From: Candidatus Latescibacterota bacterium
GTDB taxonomy: Bacteria > Latescibacterota > UBA2968 > GCA-2709665
DNA length: 5,408 nt
Assembly: GCA_030746455.1 (NCBI GenBank)
Contig: JASLMQ010000556.1
Span: 1 to 5,408, forward strand
Direction: 5' to 3'
Made by a program: the position numbers and the translations under genes. Positions 1-4,651 of this stretch are shown one piece after another. Below the pieces are notes generated by a model. It was not told the DNA's origin, searched no databases, and saw only the letters and a program-made list of their open reading frames with translations. Position 1 is the first letter of the stretch, and each line of letters begins with the position of its first letter.

Positions 1-623
1 ATCTTGTAGCCCATCTGCTCAGTACCGCTACCGATCCAGGCCGCCGCACCCGATCCGGTCGTATCGATCTCGGCCGAACTCAGTGCGGCCGCGGGACGCT
101 TCCCGTCCACGCCGATCTTCTTCGCGTCGCCCACTAGTTCGAAAGTGGGCAGCCCAGTAACCGACTCCAGCGTGGACAGGTTGTTGATCCGGCGCATCAC
201 TGTGGCGCCCTGCTTCTTCACCTTGGCCTGGGCGACAAGGGTCTTGGCCGCACCCTCGGGTCCGCCGGGCAAAATCGGGAACTGCGCGATGAAGCGTTGG
301 TAGCTCGCGATCGTCGTGTCCGCCGTGGTCATCCACGACGATACCAACGTGTCTGTCGGGGCATCCGAATTGGGGATGCCGTAGTTGGCCAAAGACGTAT
401 CAGCACTAATCGCGATCTGCACCGAATCCAGCGTAGACGTGCCCGGAAGCGACTCCACGTAGACGACCACCGTGTCGTCGATGGCTGCCCACGCATCGTC
501 TGCGGGAGAACTGATCCGGATCCGGACCGACTGGGGCTGAGCGGTCTGCGCGATCAGGTCACTCGAGAAACCGACCACGAGCAACAGGGCCGCACAAAGC
601 GTCAGCGCTTTCTTCAGATCCAT
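1..623 (-). CDS. Secreted protein of unknown function, N-terminal 207 residues (runs off left edge)
   Basis: Read from an ATG at 621-623, the frame stays open for 207 codons to the window edge, so the C-terminus is missing. The start is well supported: a perfect AAGGAGGT Shine-Dalgarno (629-636) sits 5 nt upstream. Residues 1 to about 25 form a classical Sec signal peptide (MDLKK, then a hydrophobic run ALTLCAALLLVVGF, with likely cleavage after DLIA). The mature part begins with a beta-rich, Asp/Thr/Ser-rich stretch (residues 33-75, including VRIRISSPADDAW and DDTVVVYVES) that resembles an Ig-like surface-protein module. Later residues (about 125-200) are Ala/Gly/Lys-rich with no motif I recognise. 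The protein is probably periplasmic, outer-membrane-attached or extracellular. Codon use matches the neighbouring genes. It is preceded by a long leader and two candidate promoters. The export prediction is solid; no function is proposed. Confidence 0.85.
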   Translation of the reverse strand, partial: MDLKKALTLCAALLLVVGFSSDLIAQTAQPQSVRIRISSPADDAWAAIDDTVVVYVESLPGTSTLDSVQIAISADTSLANYGIPNSDAPTDTLVSSWMTTADTTIASYQRFIAQFPILPGGPEGAAKTLVAQAKVKKQGATVMRRINNLSTLESVTGLPTFELVGDAKKIGVDGKRPAAALSSAEIDTTGSGAAAWIGSGTEQMGYK

Positions 624-628
624 TCTTT

Positions 629-636
629 ACCTCCTT
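629..636 (-). promoter_or_regulatory. Ribosome binding site of the left-edge secreted protein
   Basis: AAGGAGGT on the minus strand is fully complementary to the anti-Shine-Dalgarno core. It lies 5 nt before the ATG at 623 and fixes the start of a gene whose other end is outside the window. Confidence 0.85.
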
Positions 637-896
637 GACAGGATATTCTCTTACCAAATCAACTGCCGACTTAGTCGCTTCAATGAAGGAAACTCCCCTG
701 TTCGTCAGTTCCGGCAACAGACTTTCTGGATTCGGGGTGAACCGGTCGCCGGCTCAGGAGAGTCTTCGATCATCTCGATGGCAACCCCTCCCTTCTTTCG
801 AGATTTTGACACATCGTGCTGTTTTGTTGTCTGTCCAAAAGTCAAGAACCACTCGAACCACTGCCTACCGACACCTCTACAACATCTTGAGGAGTG

Positions 897-925
897 ATGG
901 TAGCACGGCCTCTCTTTCCCGGCAA
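897..925 (-). promoter_or_regulatory. Candidate second promoter (extended -10) for the left-edge gene
   Basis: On the minus strand, TTGCCG (920-925) and TACCAT (897-902) are 17 nt apart. TG lies one base upstream of the -10, giving an extended -10 (TGCTACCAT). Each hexamer matches the sigma-70 consensus at 4 of 6 positions. Transcription would start near 890, giving a leader of about 265 nt to the ATG at 623. This is a pattern match only and could be chance. Confidence 0.4.
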
Positions 926-1032
926 CACCTCCTGTCTGGTGAGACATAAACGCAAAAAATTCCGCTCACCCTCCCCCACCAGGGAAAAGGCAGTCTGGTC
1001 CAATCGATTGCAGTAGCGACACTTAGAGGCCC

Positions 1033-1083
1033 CCGGCTTCAAGGGAGGCTTGTCTTGCTGTCCCAGCACCGCTCGGAAGCCGG
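1033..1083 (-). other. 8-bp inverted repeat with nested hairpin in the leader
   Basis: CCGGCTTC at 1076-1083 (minus-strand reading) is perfectly complementary to GAAGCCGG at 1033-1040. The 35-nt interval holds a 4-bp GCTG/CAGC hairpin with a GGA loop. It lies about 40 nt after the predicted transcription start, so it would form early in the transcript. No T-tract follows directly, so it is not an intrinsic terminator. It may be a structural element of the leader or of a small RNA. Confidence 0.45.
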
Positions 1084-1130
1084 CAACTTCCCAACGCACA
1101 AATGCTTACGCTGCCCGCAGGGATGGCCTA

Positions 1131-1160
1131 AGTATACGCAGAGCCACCCCTCCGTGTCAA
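1131..1160 (-). promoter_or_regulatory. Strong sigma-70-type promoter with UP-like A-tracts, facing left
   Basis: On the minus strand a perfect -35 TTGACA (1155-1160) is followed after 18 nt by TATACT (1131-1136, 5 of 6 matches). Just upstream of the -35 are two A-tracts, A6 (1165-1170) and A4 (1175-1178), about one helical turn apart, as in UP elements of strong promoters. The start site is expected near 1124. It drives the region 1124-624 and then the secreted-protein gene starting at 623. It is the best promoter in the window, which is notable for a gene so far downstream. Confidence 0.75.
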
Positions 1161-1212
1161 GCACTTTTTTGTCCTTTTGACGCGGATCCCGACACCCGGA
1201 ATTCACGCCTCC

Positions 1213-1243
1213 CTGAGCCACAATTTGTAGAGGTCTGAGCCAC
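1213..1243. repeat. Direct repeat CTGAGCCAC, 22-bp period, upstream of the strong promoter
   Basis: CTGAGCCAC occurs exactly twice, at 1213-1221 and 1235-1243, on the same strand and 22 bp (about two helical turns) apart. The copies lie about 90 and 115 bp upstream of the predicted start of the promoter at 1131-1160 and just past the end of the DUF151 gene. The spacing would suit a dimeric activator, but two 9-mers could also be chance. Confidence 0.3.
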
Positions 1244-1282
1244 GGATACTACAAGATACGGGTCCCCGACCGACGCCCCAGC

Positions 1283-1903
1283 TCAGCCGCCCGGCTGCTC
1301 CAGCCGGCCGATCTCGTCCCTTAGCTTCGCGGCTTCCTCATATTCCTCCCGATCGACGGCCTCCTGGAGCTTGGCCTTTAGGGTCACCATCCGTTCCTCC
1401 GCGGCCCCCGCCTGAGTATCCAGCACCTTCAGCGCGTGGCCGCCCTCTCCGGTAACGGTCTCTGGCTCAGGGAGTTCGAGCCCCTCTTCCCCCTCGGGCT
1501 GCGTGTCCACGGGCAGCCCGGCCTCACGAATGACCTCTTTCGCCACGAAGATGGGGGCCTCCGCGCGGAGGGCCAGGGCAATGGCATCGCTCGGGCGCGA
1601 ATCCACCTCGATGGTACGATCGCCGACCTGCAGCGAGATTTCGGCGAAAAACGTGTCGTCCTTCAGGTCGTTGATCACCACCCGGTCCACCGTGGCATCG
1701 AGTCCTTCGAGGATCGACCGCAACAGGTCGTGCGTGATCGGGCGCGGCGGAGGCTCGTCGTAGTACTCCATATATATAGCCGTGGCCTCGAAGTTGCCGA
1801 TCGCGATCGGCAGGAACACACGCTGTTCCTTGTCCTTCAGGCATACAAGAGGACGATTGCTGTTCGGCTCGAGAACCACACCCACCACTTCCATCTCGAC
1901 CAT
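1283..1903 (-). CDS. Bifunctional nuclease family protein (DUF151/BFN) with C-terminal UVR motif
   Basis: 206 residues. Residues 4 to about 130 match the DUF151 (BFN) fold known from Thermotoga TM0160. Key stretches are LPIAIGNFEATAI (31-43), RPITHDLL (54-61), LKDDTFFA (80-87) and the signature DSRPSDAIALAL (101-112). An acidic linker (about 133-160, Glu/Pro-rich) leads to a UVR-type helical motif (about 173-202, KLQEAVDREEYEEAAKLRDE), the UvrB-UvrC interaction helix pair. Plant BFN homologues have RNase/DNase activity; for bacterial members the cellular role is poorly defined. The protein has no signal peptide and should be cytoplasmic. The start at 1903 is preferred over the in-frame ATG at 1894 because AAGGG (1914-1918) lies 10 nt before it. 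A small CAGCC/GGCTG inverted repeat covers the stop codon, but no T-tract follows, so no terminator is called. Confidence 0.93.
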   Translation of the reverse strand: MVEMEVVGVVLEPNSNRPLVCLKDKEQRVFLPIAIGNFEATAIYMEYYDEPPPRPITHDLLRSILEGLDATVDRVVINDLKDDTFFAEISLQVGDRTIEVDSRPSDAIALALRAEAPIFVAKEVIREAGLPVDTQPEGEEGLELPEPETVTGEGGHALKVLDTQAGAAEERMVTLKAKLQEAVDREEYEEAAKLRDEIGRLEQPGG

Positions 1904-2012
1904 AGCAGGACTACCCTTCTGGCGCGAATCGGTAATACGGCCTCTGATCCCGCGAACGGTATCCGTCGGTCTCCAGCCAACGCGCGGCTACCGATTGTCT
2001 CAGCGGGGTGGT

Positions 2013-2042
2013 AATATAGAGCGAGACAGGGAGCAAAATCAA
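2013..2042 (-). promoter_or_regulatory. Promoter of the DUF151-UVR gene
   Basis: On the minus strand, TTGATT (2037-2042) and TATATT (2013-2018) are separated by 18 nt. A T6 run lies just upstream of the -35. Transcription would start near 2006, leaving a leader of about 100 nt before the ATG at 1903. It is the best-matching element in the 284-nt divergent intergenic region. Confidence 0.6.
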
Positions 2043-2133
2043 GAGAAAAAACCGCCGCCTGTGGGGGTCCGCCTCGCCCGCCGAAGGCATCCGGCCCGGG
2101 AGGTTTCTGCTGGCCGAGCGGACCCGATCCGTC

Positions 2134-2139
2134 TATATT
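2134..2139 (+). promoter_or_regulatory. Candidate -10 element for the 327-residue secreted protein
   Basis: TATATT at 2134-2139 has 5 of 6 matches to the -10 consensus, about 50 nt before the ATG at 2188. The hexamer 17 nt upstream (TGGCCG, 2111-2116) is a poor -35, so the promoter is either weak, activator-dependent or read by another sigma factor. Confidence 0.35.
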
Positions 2140-2176
2140 AGGCTACGGCAGCACGGGGTTGTTCGTCACCACAGTC

Positions 2177-2182
2177 AGGAGA
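2177..2182 (+). promoter_or_regulatory. Ribosome binding site of the 327-residue secreted protein
   Basis: AGGAGA ends 5 nt before the ATG at 2188. It supports this start, whose first residues form the signal peptide. Confidence 0.75.
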
Positions 2183-2187
2183 CCGTC

Positions 2188-3171
2188 ATGACAGCGCGCA
2201 TCTGCTACGCCTTCGCAGTCCTGATCCTGCTTCTCCACCTTCGGTCCGAGGCCCGGGTTCCGGAGCTGCTCAACTACCAGGGCCAGATCCAGACCGCGTT
2301 GGATTCCGTGGTAACGGGAACGGTTCGGATCGACTTTGCGATCTACGGTGCCTCGGAAGGGGGATCCGCCCTCTGGACGGAAACGCACTCGGTCGAAGCC
2401 ATCGATGGCCGCTTCAATGTCCTGCTTGGCGGTGTGACCGCCTTCCCAGAGGGCCTGTTCTCAGGAGACGACTTGTATCTCTCGCTTACGGTGGAGGACG
2501 ACGGTGAGCTTTCCCCGAGGCAGCGCATCGTCAGCTCGGCGTTTGCCATCCGCGCCGCGCAGGCCGACGACGTGGCCCGCAGGGACGTTCACCCCGCAAG
2601 CCTCACCCTCAGCGGGGGGGCCGCCGCGCTGGATACCACCGGGCTGTTCACGGCACGCCGCGTCTCCGCCCGGGTGCTTGCCGCTGATAGCCTGATCGTG
2701 GGAGGACGCAGCGTCGTCGATCGCGACGGCAACTGGACGGGCACCCCGATATCGGCCGAGGTCTCGGGGATGGTTCTGGACACCATCATCGTGAGAAGTG
2801 TCCAGGACACGATCGACCTACACCCGTTCGATGGACAGTGGCGGTCCCTGAGCGACCTGAGGACTCTGCTGACGCTGAACGCACCCTCCCTGGTTGACAT
2901 CCAGTTTACAGGATCTCTACTGGCAAGTGAATGGCTCCAGACCCGGATGCGTCTCAAGTCGGTGGGTGTCCAGGACAAGAGGACCATCGGCAACACCTCG
3001 AACGTCCTGCTGACGGGGCTGGGCCACCAGGCCTCTCCGGTGATGAACCTGGCGGTATCTTCCCTTGCCCCCGGGAGCTACATCCTGGACCTCGAATACA
3101 GGGGAGCGGACCCGGCAACGGGCCTCGGGGCCGTCATCGAGCCGATCCTCGTGGTCCGAGTCTACAAATAG
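2188..3171 (+). CDS. Secreted protein with tail-fibre-type N-terminal domain, function unknown
   Basis: 327 residues from an ATG with AGGAGA (2177-2182) 5 nt upstream. Residues 1-22 form a Sec signal peptide (hydrophobic AFAVLILLLHL, predicted cut after SEA). Residues 25-123 follow a pattern common in exported proteins of environmental bacteria and in tail-fibre-like proteins. It starts with VPELLNYQGQI, then VTGTVRIDFAIYGA, GSALWTET, GRFNVLLG (74-81), DDLYLSLTV (94-102) and LSPRQRI (108-114). Residues about 130-190 are repetitive beta-type sequence like a fibre stalk (SLTLSGG, SARVLAADSLIVGG). The last 130 residues are beta-rich and unrecognised. No peptidase S74 (endosialidase chaperone) domain is present, unlike many larger proteins sharing this N-terminus. 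Probably periplasmic or cell-surface. It converges on the EF-hand protein gene with an 11-nt gap and no visible terminator. Confidence 0.87.
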   Translation: MTARICYAFAVLILLLHLRSEARVPELLNYQGQIQTALDSVVTGTVRIDFAIYGASEGGSALWTETHSVEAIDGRFNVLLGGVTAFPEGLFSGDDLYLSLTVEDDGELSPRQRIVSSAFAIRAAQADDVARRDVHPASLTLSGGAAALDTTGLFTARRVSARVLAADSLIVGGRSVVDRDGNWTGTPISAEVSGMVLDTIIVRSVQDTIDLHPFDGQWRSLSDLRTLLTLNAPSLVDIQFTGSLLASEWLQTRMRLKSVGVQDKRTIGNTSNVLLTGLGHQASPVMNLAVSSLAPGSYILDLEYRGADPATGLGAVIEPILVVRVYK

Positions 3172-3182
3172 GAGCCCAGGAG

Positions 3183-3620
3183 CTACCCACCCGTCCCGAA
3201 GGCCTTCGCGAAGCGTACGAAGTCACCGAACGCGACGGCGCCGTCGCCATCCAGGTCGAGCCGCACATCGTATCCCGCCTGTCCCCGTCGTTTTCCGAAT
3301 CCCGTCGCGAAGACCACGAAATCGTCGAAATCCACCGACCGGTCCCCGTTGAAATCCCCTTCCAGGACAGGTCTCTCGGCCGCAGACCGCTCGAGGCCGC
3401 CCGGAATCACCCGGTAGCGGCTCGACGACATCGTTTCTGCTGAGAACGGCAGTCCGAGCGAGCCGGACCGGAGTTCGGCCGTCGGAGAACTCGCCGGACC
3501 ACCGGCAGAGATGAACAGTCCTCGGACCCGCGCGGAGTCGCCTGCCTGGGGCACGGCGACCCCGATTCCCGTCACGAGGAGCAGCGCCGTCCAGATGGCC
3601 GTCGCCCGTATCCTGGTCAT
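3183..3620 (-). CDS. Small secreted protein with dockerin-like EF-hand pair
   Basis: 145 residues from an ATG at 3618-3620. GGAGGG (3630-3635) lies 9 nt upstream, and the frame then opens with a signal peptide (MTRIRATAIWTALLLVTGIGVA, cut near residue 26). The frame is open further upstream to 3779, but that extension would bury the signal peptide and looks non-coding. The middle (about 27-85) is a low-complexity linker with an SSSRYRVIPGG segment like the 'SxSYRL..G' modules of secreted proteins. Residues 88-143 hold two calcium-loop repeats. In the first, D89-N91-D93-S95-D97-D100 occupy the liganding positions. In the second, D122-D124-D126 and D133 do, with Ala at positions 7 and 9. Each is followed by a DFVxFAxxFG helix. 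This is the dockerin type I-like / EF-hand arrangement usually found at the C-terminus of much larger exported proteins. Here almost nothing else is present. Likely exported and calcium-binding; partner unknown. Confidence 0.85.
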   Translation of the reverse strand: MTRIRATAIWTALLLVTGIGVAVPQAGDSARVRGLFISAGGPASSPTAELRSGSLGLPFSAETMSSSRYRVIPGGLERSAAERPVLEGDFNGDRSVDFDDFVVFATGFGKRRGQAGYDVRLDLDGDGAVAFGDFVRFAKAFGTGG

Positions 3621-3629
3621 GGTCCAGAT

Positions 3630-3635
3630 CCCTCC
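3630..3635 (-). promoter_or_regulatory. Ribosome binding site choosing the internal start of the EF-hand protein
   Basis: GGAGGG on the minus strand lies 9 nt before the ATG at 3620. The upstream in-frame ATG at 3779 has no comparable site, so this motif decides the start. Confidence 0.7.
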
Positions 3636-3680
3636 GCCGTGGGGAGCGGGCCCGTCGTCGCAGGCCCCGTCTCCCCCGCC

Positions 3681-3709
3681 TTGACAGCGGCAATCAAAGT
3701 TCCTATTAG
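3681..3709 (+). promoter_or_regulatory. Promoter of the DUF4177 gene
   Basis: A perfect TTGACA (3681-3686) is followed after 17 nt by TATTAG (3704-3709, 4 of 6). Transcription would start near 3716, about 80 nt before the GTG at 3797. The same A/T-rich patch may also contain the -10 for the divergent EF-hand gene (TAATAG on the minus strand, 3703-3708, only a weak -35), so the two promoters could overlap. Confidence 0.6.
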
Positions 3710-3796
3710 TACGCTGAGAATTGACCCAATGATAGAAAATGCAGTTCCGCGGTTGCTGGGCCCGACGAGGTCCGATCACAGAGAAAGGAGCATGTC

Positions 3797-4057
3797 GTGC
3801 GTACCAAATCCACCGTGATTCTACTCTTCGTCGCGCTTCTGATCGGCGGCTTCGCGGCGGGCAACTACGCCTCGGGCACCTCCGGGTCGAAGGCCAAAGG
3901 GTGGGATTACACGATCATTCAGCACGCGCCCTACCTGACCGAACGGGGCTCCGATCTACAGAAGATACGGGAAATGGGCCGGAGTGGCTGGGAACTCGCC
4001 TCCTCCTACCGGGTCAAGGGGGAAGTCGTCATCTCCATCTTCAAACGTCCGAAGTAG
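3797..4057 (+). CDS. Membrane-anchored or exported DUF4177 domain protein
   Basis: 86 residues from a GTG start with AAGGAG (3785-3790) 6 nt upstream. The ATG at 3792 is closer to the Shine-Dalgarno but in another frame, and stops after 8 codons. Residues 5-25 form a single hydrophobic segment (TVILLFVALLIGGFAAGNYA), either an N-terminal membrane anchor or a signal peptide. Residues 35-86 match the small DUF4177 fold: an opening WDYTII, then the conserved LxxxGxxGWELxS stretch (here IREMGRSGWELASSY, 57-71) and the terminal IFKRPK. Members of this family are short alpha/beta proteins without a known reaction, often found alone. It stands as a single gene with its own promoter, divergent from the EF-hand protein. 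The family assignment rests on motif recognition. Confidence 0.85.
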   Translation: MRTKSTVILLFVALLIGGFAAGNYASGTSGSKAKGWDYTIIQHAPYLTERGSDLQKIREMGRSGWELASSYRVKGEVVISIFKRPK

Positions 4058-4114
4058 CACCCGTCGCCGTCGTACCGTTCAAGTTACGCCCGTTCCCGAC
4101 CGGAGTCAACCATC

Positions 4115-4162
4115 TCCCGGGCCGCGCGGGACCTAGTCCCCCGGTGGGGTTGTCCCCCACCG
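4115..4162 (+). other. Tandem hairpins between the DUF4177 and glycogen-binding genes
   Basis: GGGAC-CTA-GTCCC (4128-4140) is followed at once by an 8-bp perfect stem, CGGTGGGG (4142-4149) and CCCCACCG (4155-4162), with a 5-nt TTGTC loop. No T-run follows, so this is not a canonical intrinsic terminator. It may be an RNA-stabilising or Rho-linked 3' end of the DUF4177 transcript, or part of the leader of the next gene. The 185-nt gap holds no other clear signal and no convincing promoter. Confidence 0.5.
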
Positions 4163-4242
4163 TCAGCAGTCAAGTCGCTTCTCAGGGGTGCCTATTGGGG
4201 TGGTGGCGGTGAGACATCCAGAACCCAACAGGGGGTGTGGAC

Positions 4243-4524
4243 ATGTCAAAATCGACTTCCCCGAAGAAGAGGCGCGTGTACTTCAAACTGGTAGCCCCGG
4301 AGGCTGGGGAGGTCTTCCTTGTCGGTACGTTCAACAACTGGGATCCGAAAGGAAGACCGCTCAAGAGGGGAAAGGCCGGTCTGTGGCGGACCTTCATGAG
4401 CCTCGAGCCCGGAACCTACGAATACCGGTTCGTCGTCGACGGCCTGTGGCACAACGATCCCGGTGCCCGAGCAGTGCCCAATCCCTATGGAGGGCTGAAC
4501 TGCTGCGTGGAGGTCCTGCCCTGA
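4243..4524 (+). CDS. Stand-alone glycogen-binding domain protein (CBM48 / AMPK-beta type)
   Basis: 93 residues, almost entirely one carbohydrate-binding domain of the isoamylase N-terminal / AMPK1_CBM family. The pattern is clear: VYFKLVAPEAGEVFLVGTFNNWD (12-34), PLKRGKAGLWRTFMSLEPGTYEYRFVVDGLW (39-69), then DP and a closing GGLNCCVEV (83-91). W33, W48 and W69 are the tryptophans expected near the sugar-binding face, and N86 sits in the usual GxxN position. The ATG at 4243 is chosen because AGGGGG (4230-4235) lies 7 nt before it; the in-frame GTG at 4237 would be only 1 nt from that site. No signal peptide; the basic N-terminus (SPKKRR) implies a cytoplasmic protein. Such one-domain proteins are thought to bind glycogen or other alpha-glucans, but their role is not established. 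No glycogen enzyme is adjacent here. Confidence 0.92.
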   Translation: MSKSTSPKKRRVYFKLVAPEAGEVFLVGTFNNWDPKGRPLKRGKAGLWRTFMSLEPGTYEYRFVVDGLWHNDPGARAVPNPYGGLNCCVEVLP

Positions 4525-4567
4525 AGCCATCGCGGCGGCACCACGTTCAGCCATGGGACAATCAGAA

Positions 4568-4601
4568 AGGCAGCCGACATCGGGGTCGGCTGCCTCTTCT
4601 T
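4568..4601 (+). terminator. Terminator-like hairpin after the glycogen-binding gene
   Basis: AGGCAGCCGAC (4568-4578) and GTCGGCTGCCT (4585-4595) form a perfect 11-bp stem with a 6-nt loop, followed by CTTCTT. The T-tract is interrupted, so efficiency is uncertain. On the opposite strand the stem is followed by a short TT, also weak. It lies 44 nt past the stop of the CBM48 gene and before the methyltransferase start, as expected for a terminator separating the two. Confidence 0.7.
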
Positions 4602-4651
4602 GGTCCATCGGAGTCGTCTCGAAGACGTCCATTGGCCAAAGCGAGGTAAGG

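Larger units (their letters stand above)
624..1124 (-). other. Long 5' leader / possible structured RNA region
   Basis: About 500 nt separate the predicted transcription start (near 1124) of the strong promoter from the ATG at 623, with no convincing gene on either strand. Read on the minus strand, the first 170 nt can form long-range pairings. CCGGCTTC (1076-1083) pairs with GAAGCCGG (1033-1040). Inside it is a small GCTG-GGA-CAGC hairpin, and below it GCAG near the 5' end can pair with CTGC near 1011. A T6 run (954-959) follows, but no strong hairpin directly precedes it. The stretch could be an untranslated leader, a separate small RNA of roughly 170 nt, or leader plus a small ORF (842-1099, 85 codons, GTG start, no clear Shine-Dalgarno). 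I recognise no riboswitch core. A rod-like RNA such as 6S RNA is conceivable but unproven. Confidence 0.4.

Noticed and set aside
705..947. Minus-strand 80-codon ORF in the leader
   Set aside because: No ribosome binding site, rare codon mix and composition unlike the neighbours. It overlaps the 85-codon ORF at 842-1099, which is itself unproven.
635..949. Plus-strand ORF of 104 codons in the intergenic region
   Set aside because: It is antisense to the predicted leader, has no Shine-Dalgarno or promoter and a low-information translation.
1436..2014. 192-codon plus-strand ORF antisense to the DUF151 gene
   Set aside because: It mirrors the real gene on the opposite strand, which has a clear family signature. 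The antisense translation is rich in Arg and His and has no recognisable domain.
1961..2187. Riboswitch or tRNA in the divergent intergenic region upstream of the DUF151 gene
   Set aside because: No conserved riboswitch core or cloverleaf could be made from the sequence; only promoter elements were supportable.
3172..3182. Possible bidirectional terminator between the converging genes
   Set aside because: Only 11 nt with no stem and no T-run; nearby AGGAGC repeats are direct, not inverted.
3183..3779. Extended 198-residue version of the EF-hand protein from the ATG at 3779
   Set aside because: The extra 53 residues precede a canonical signal peptide, overlap the promoter patch and lack a ribosome binding site. 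The ATG at 3620 has all three supports.
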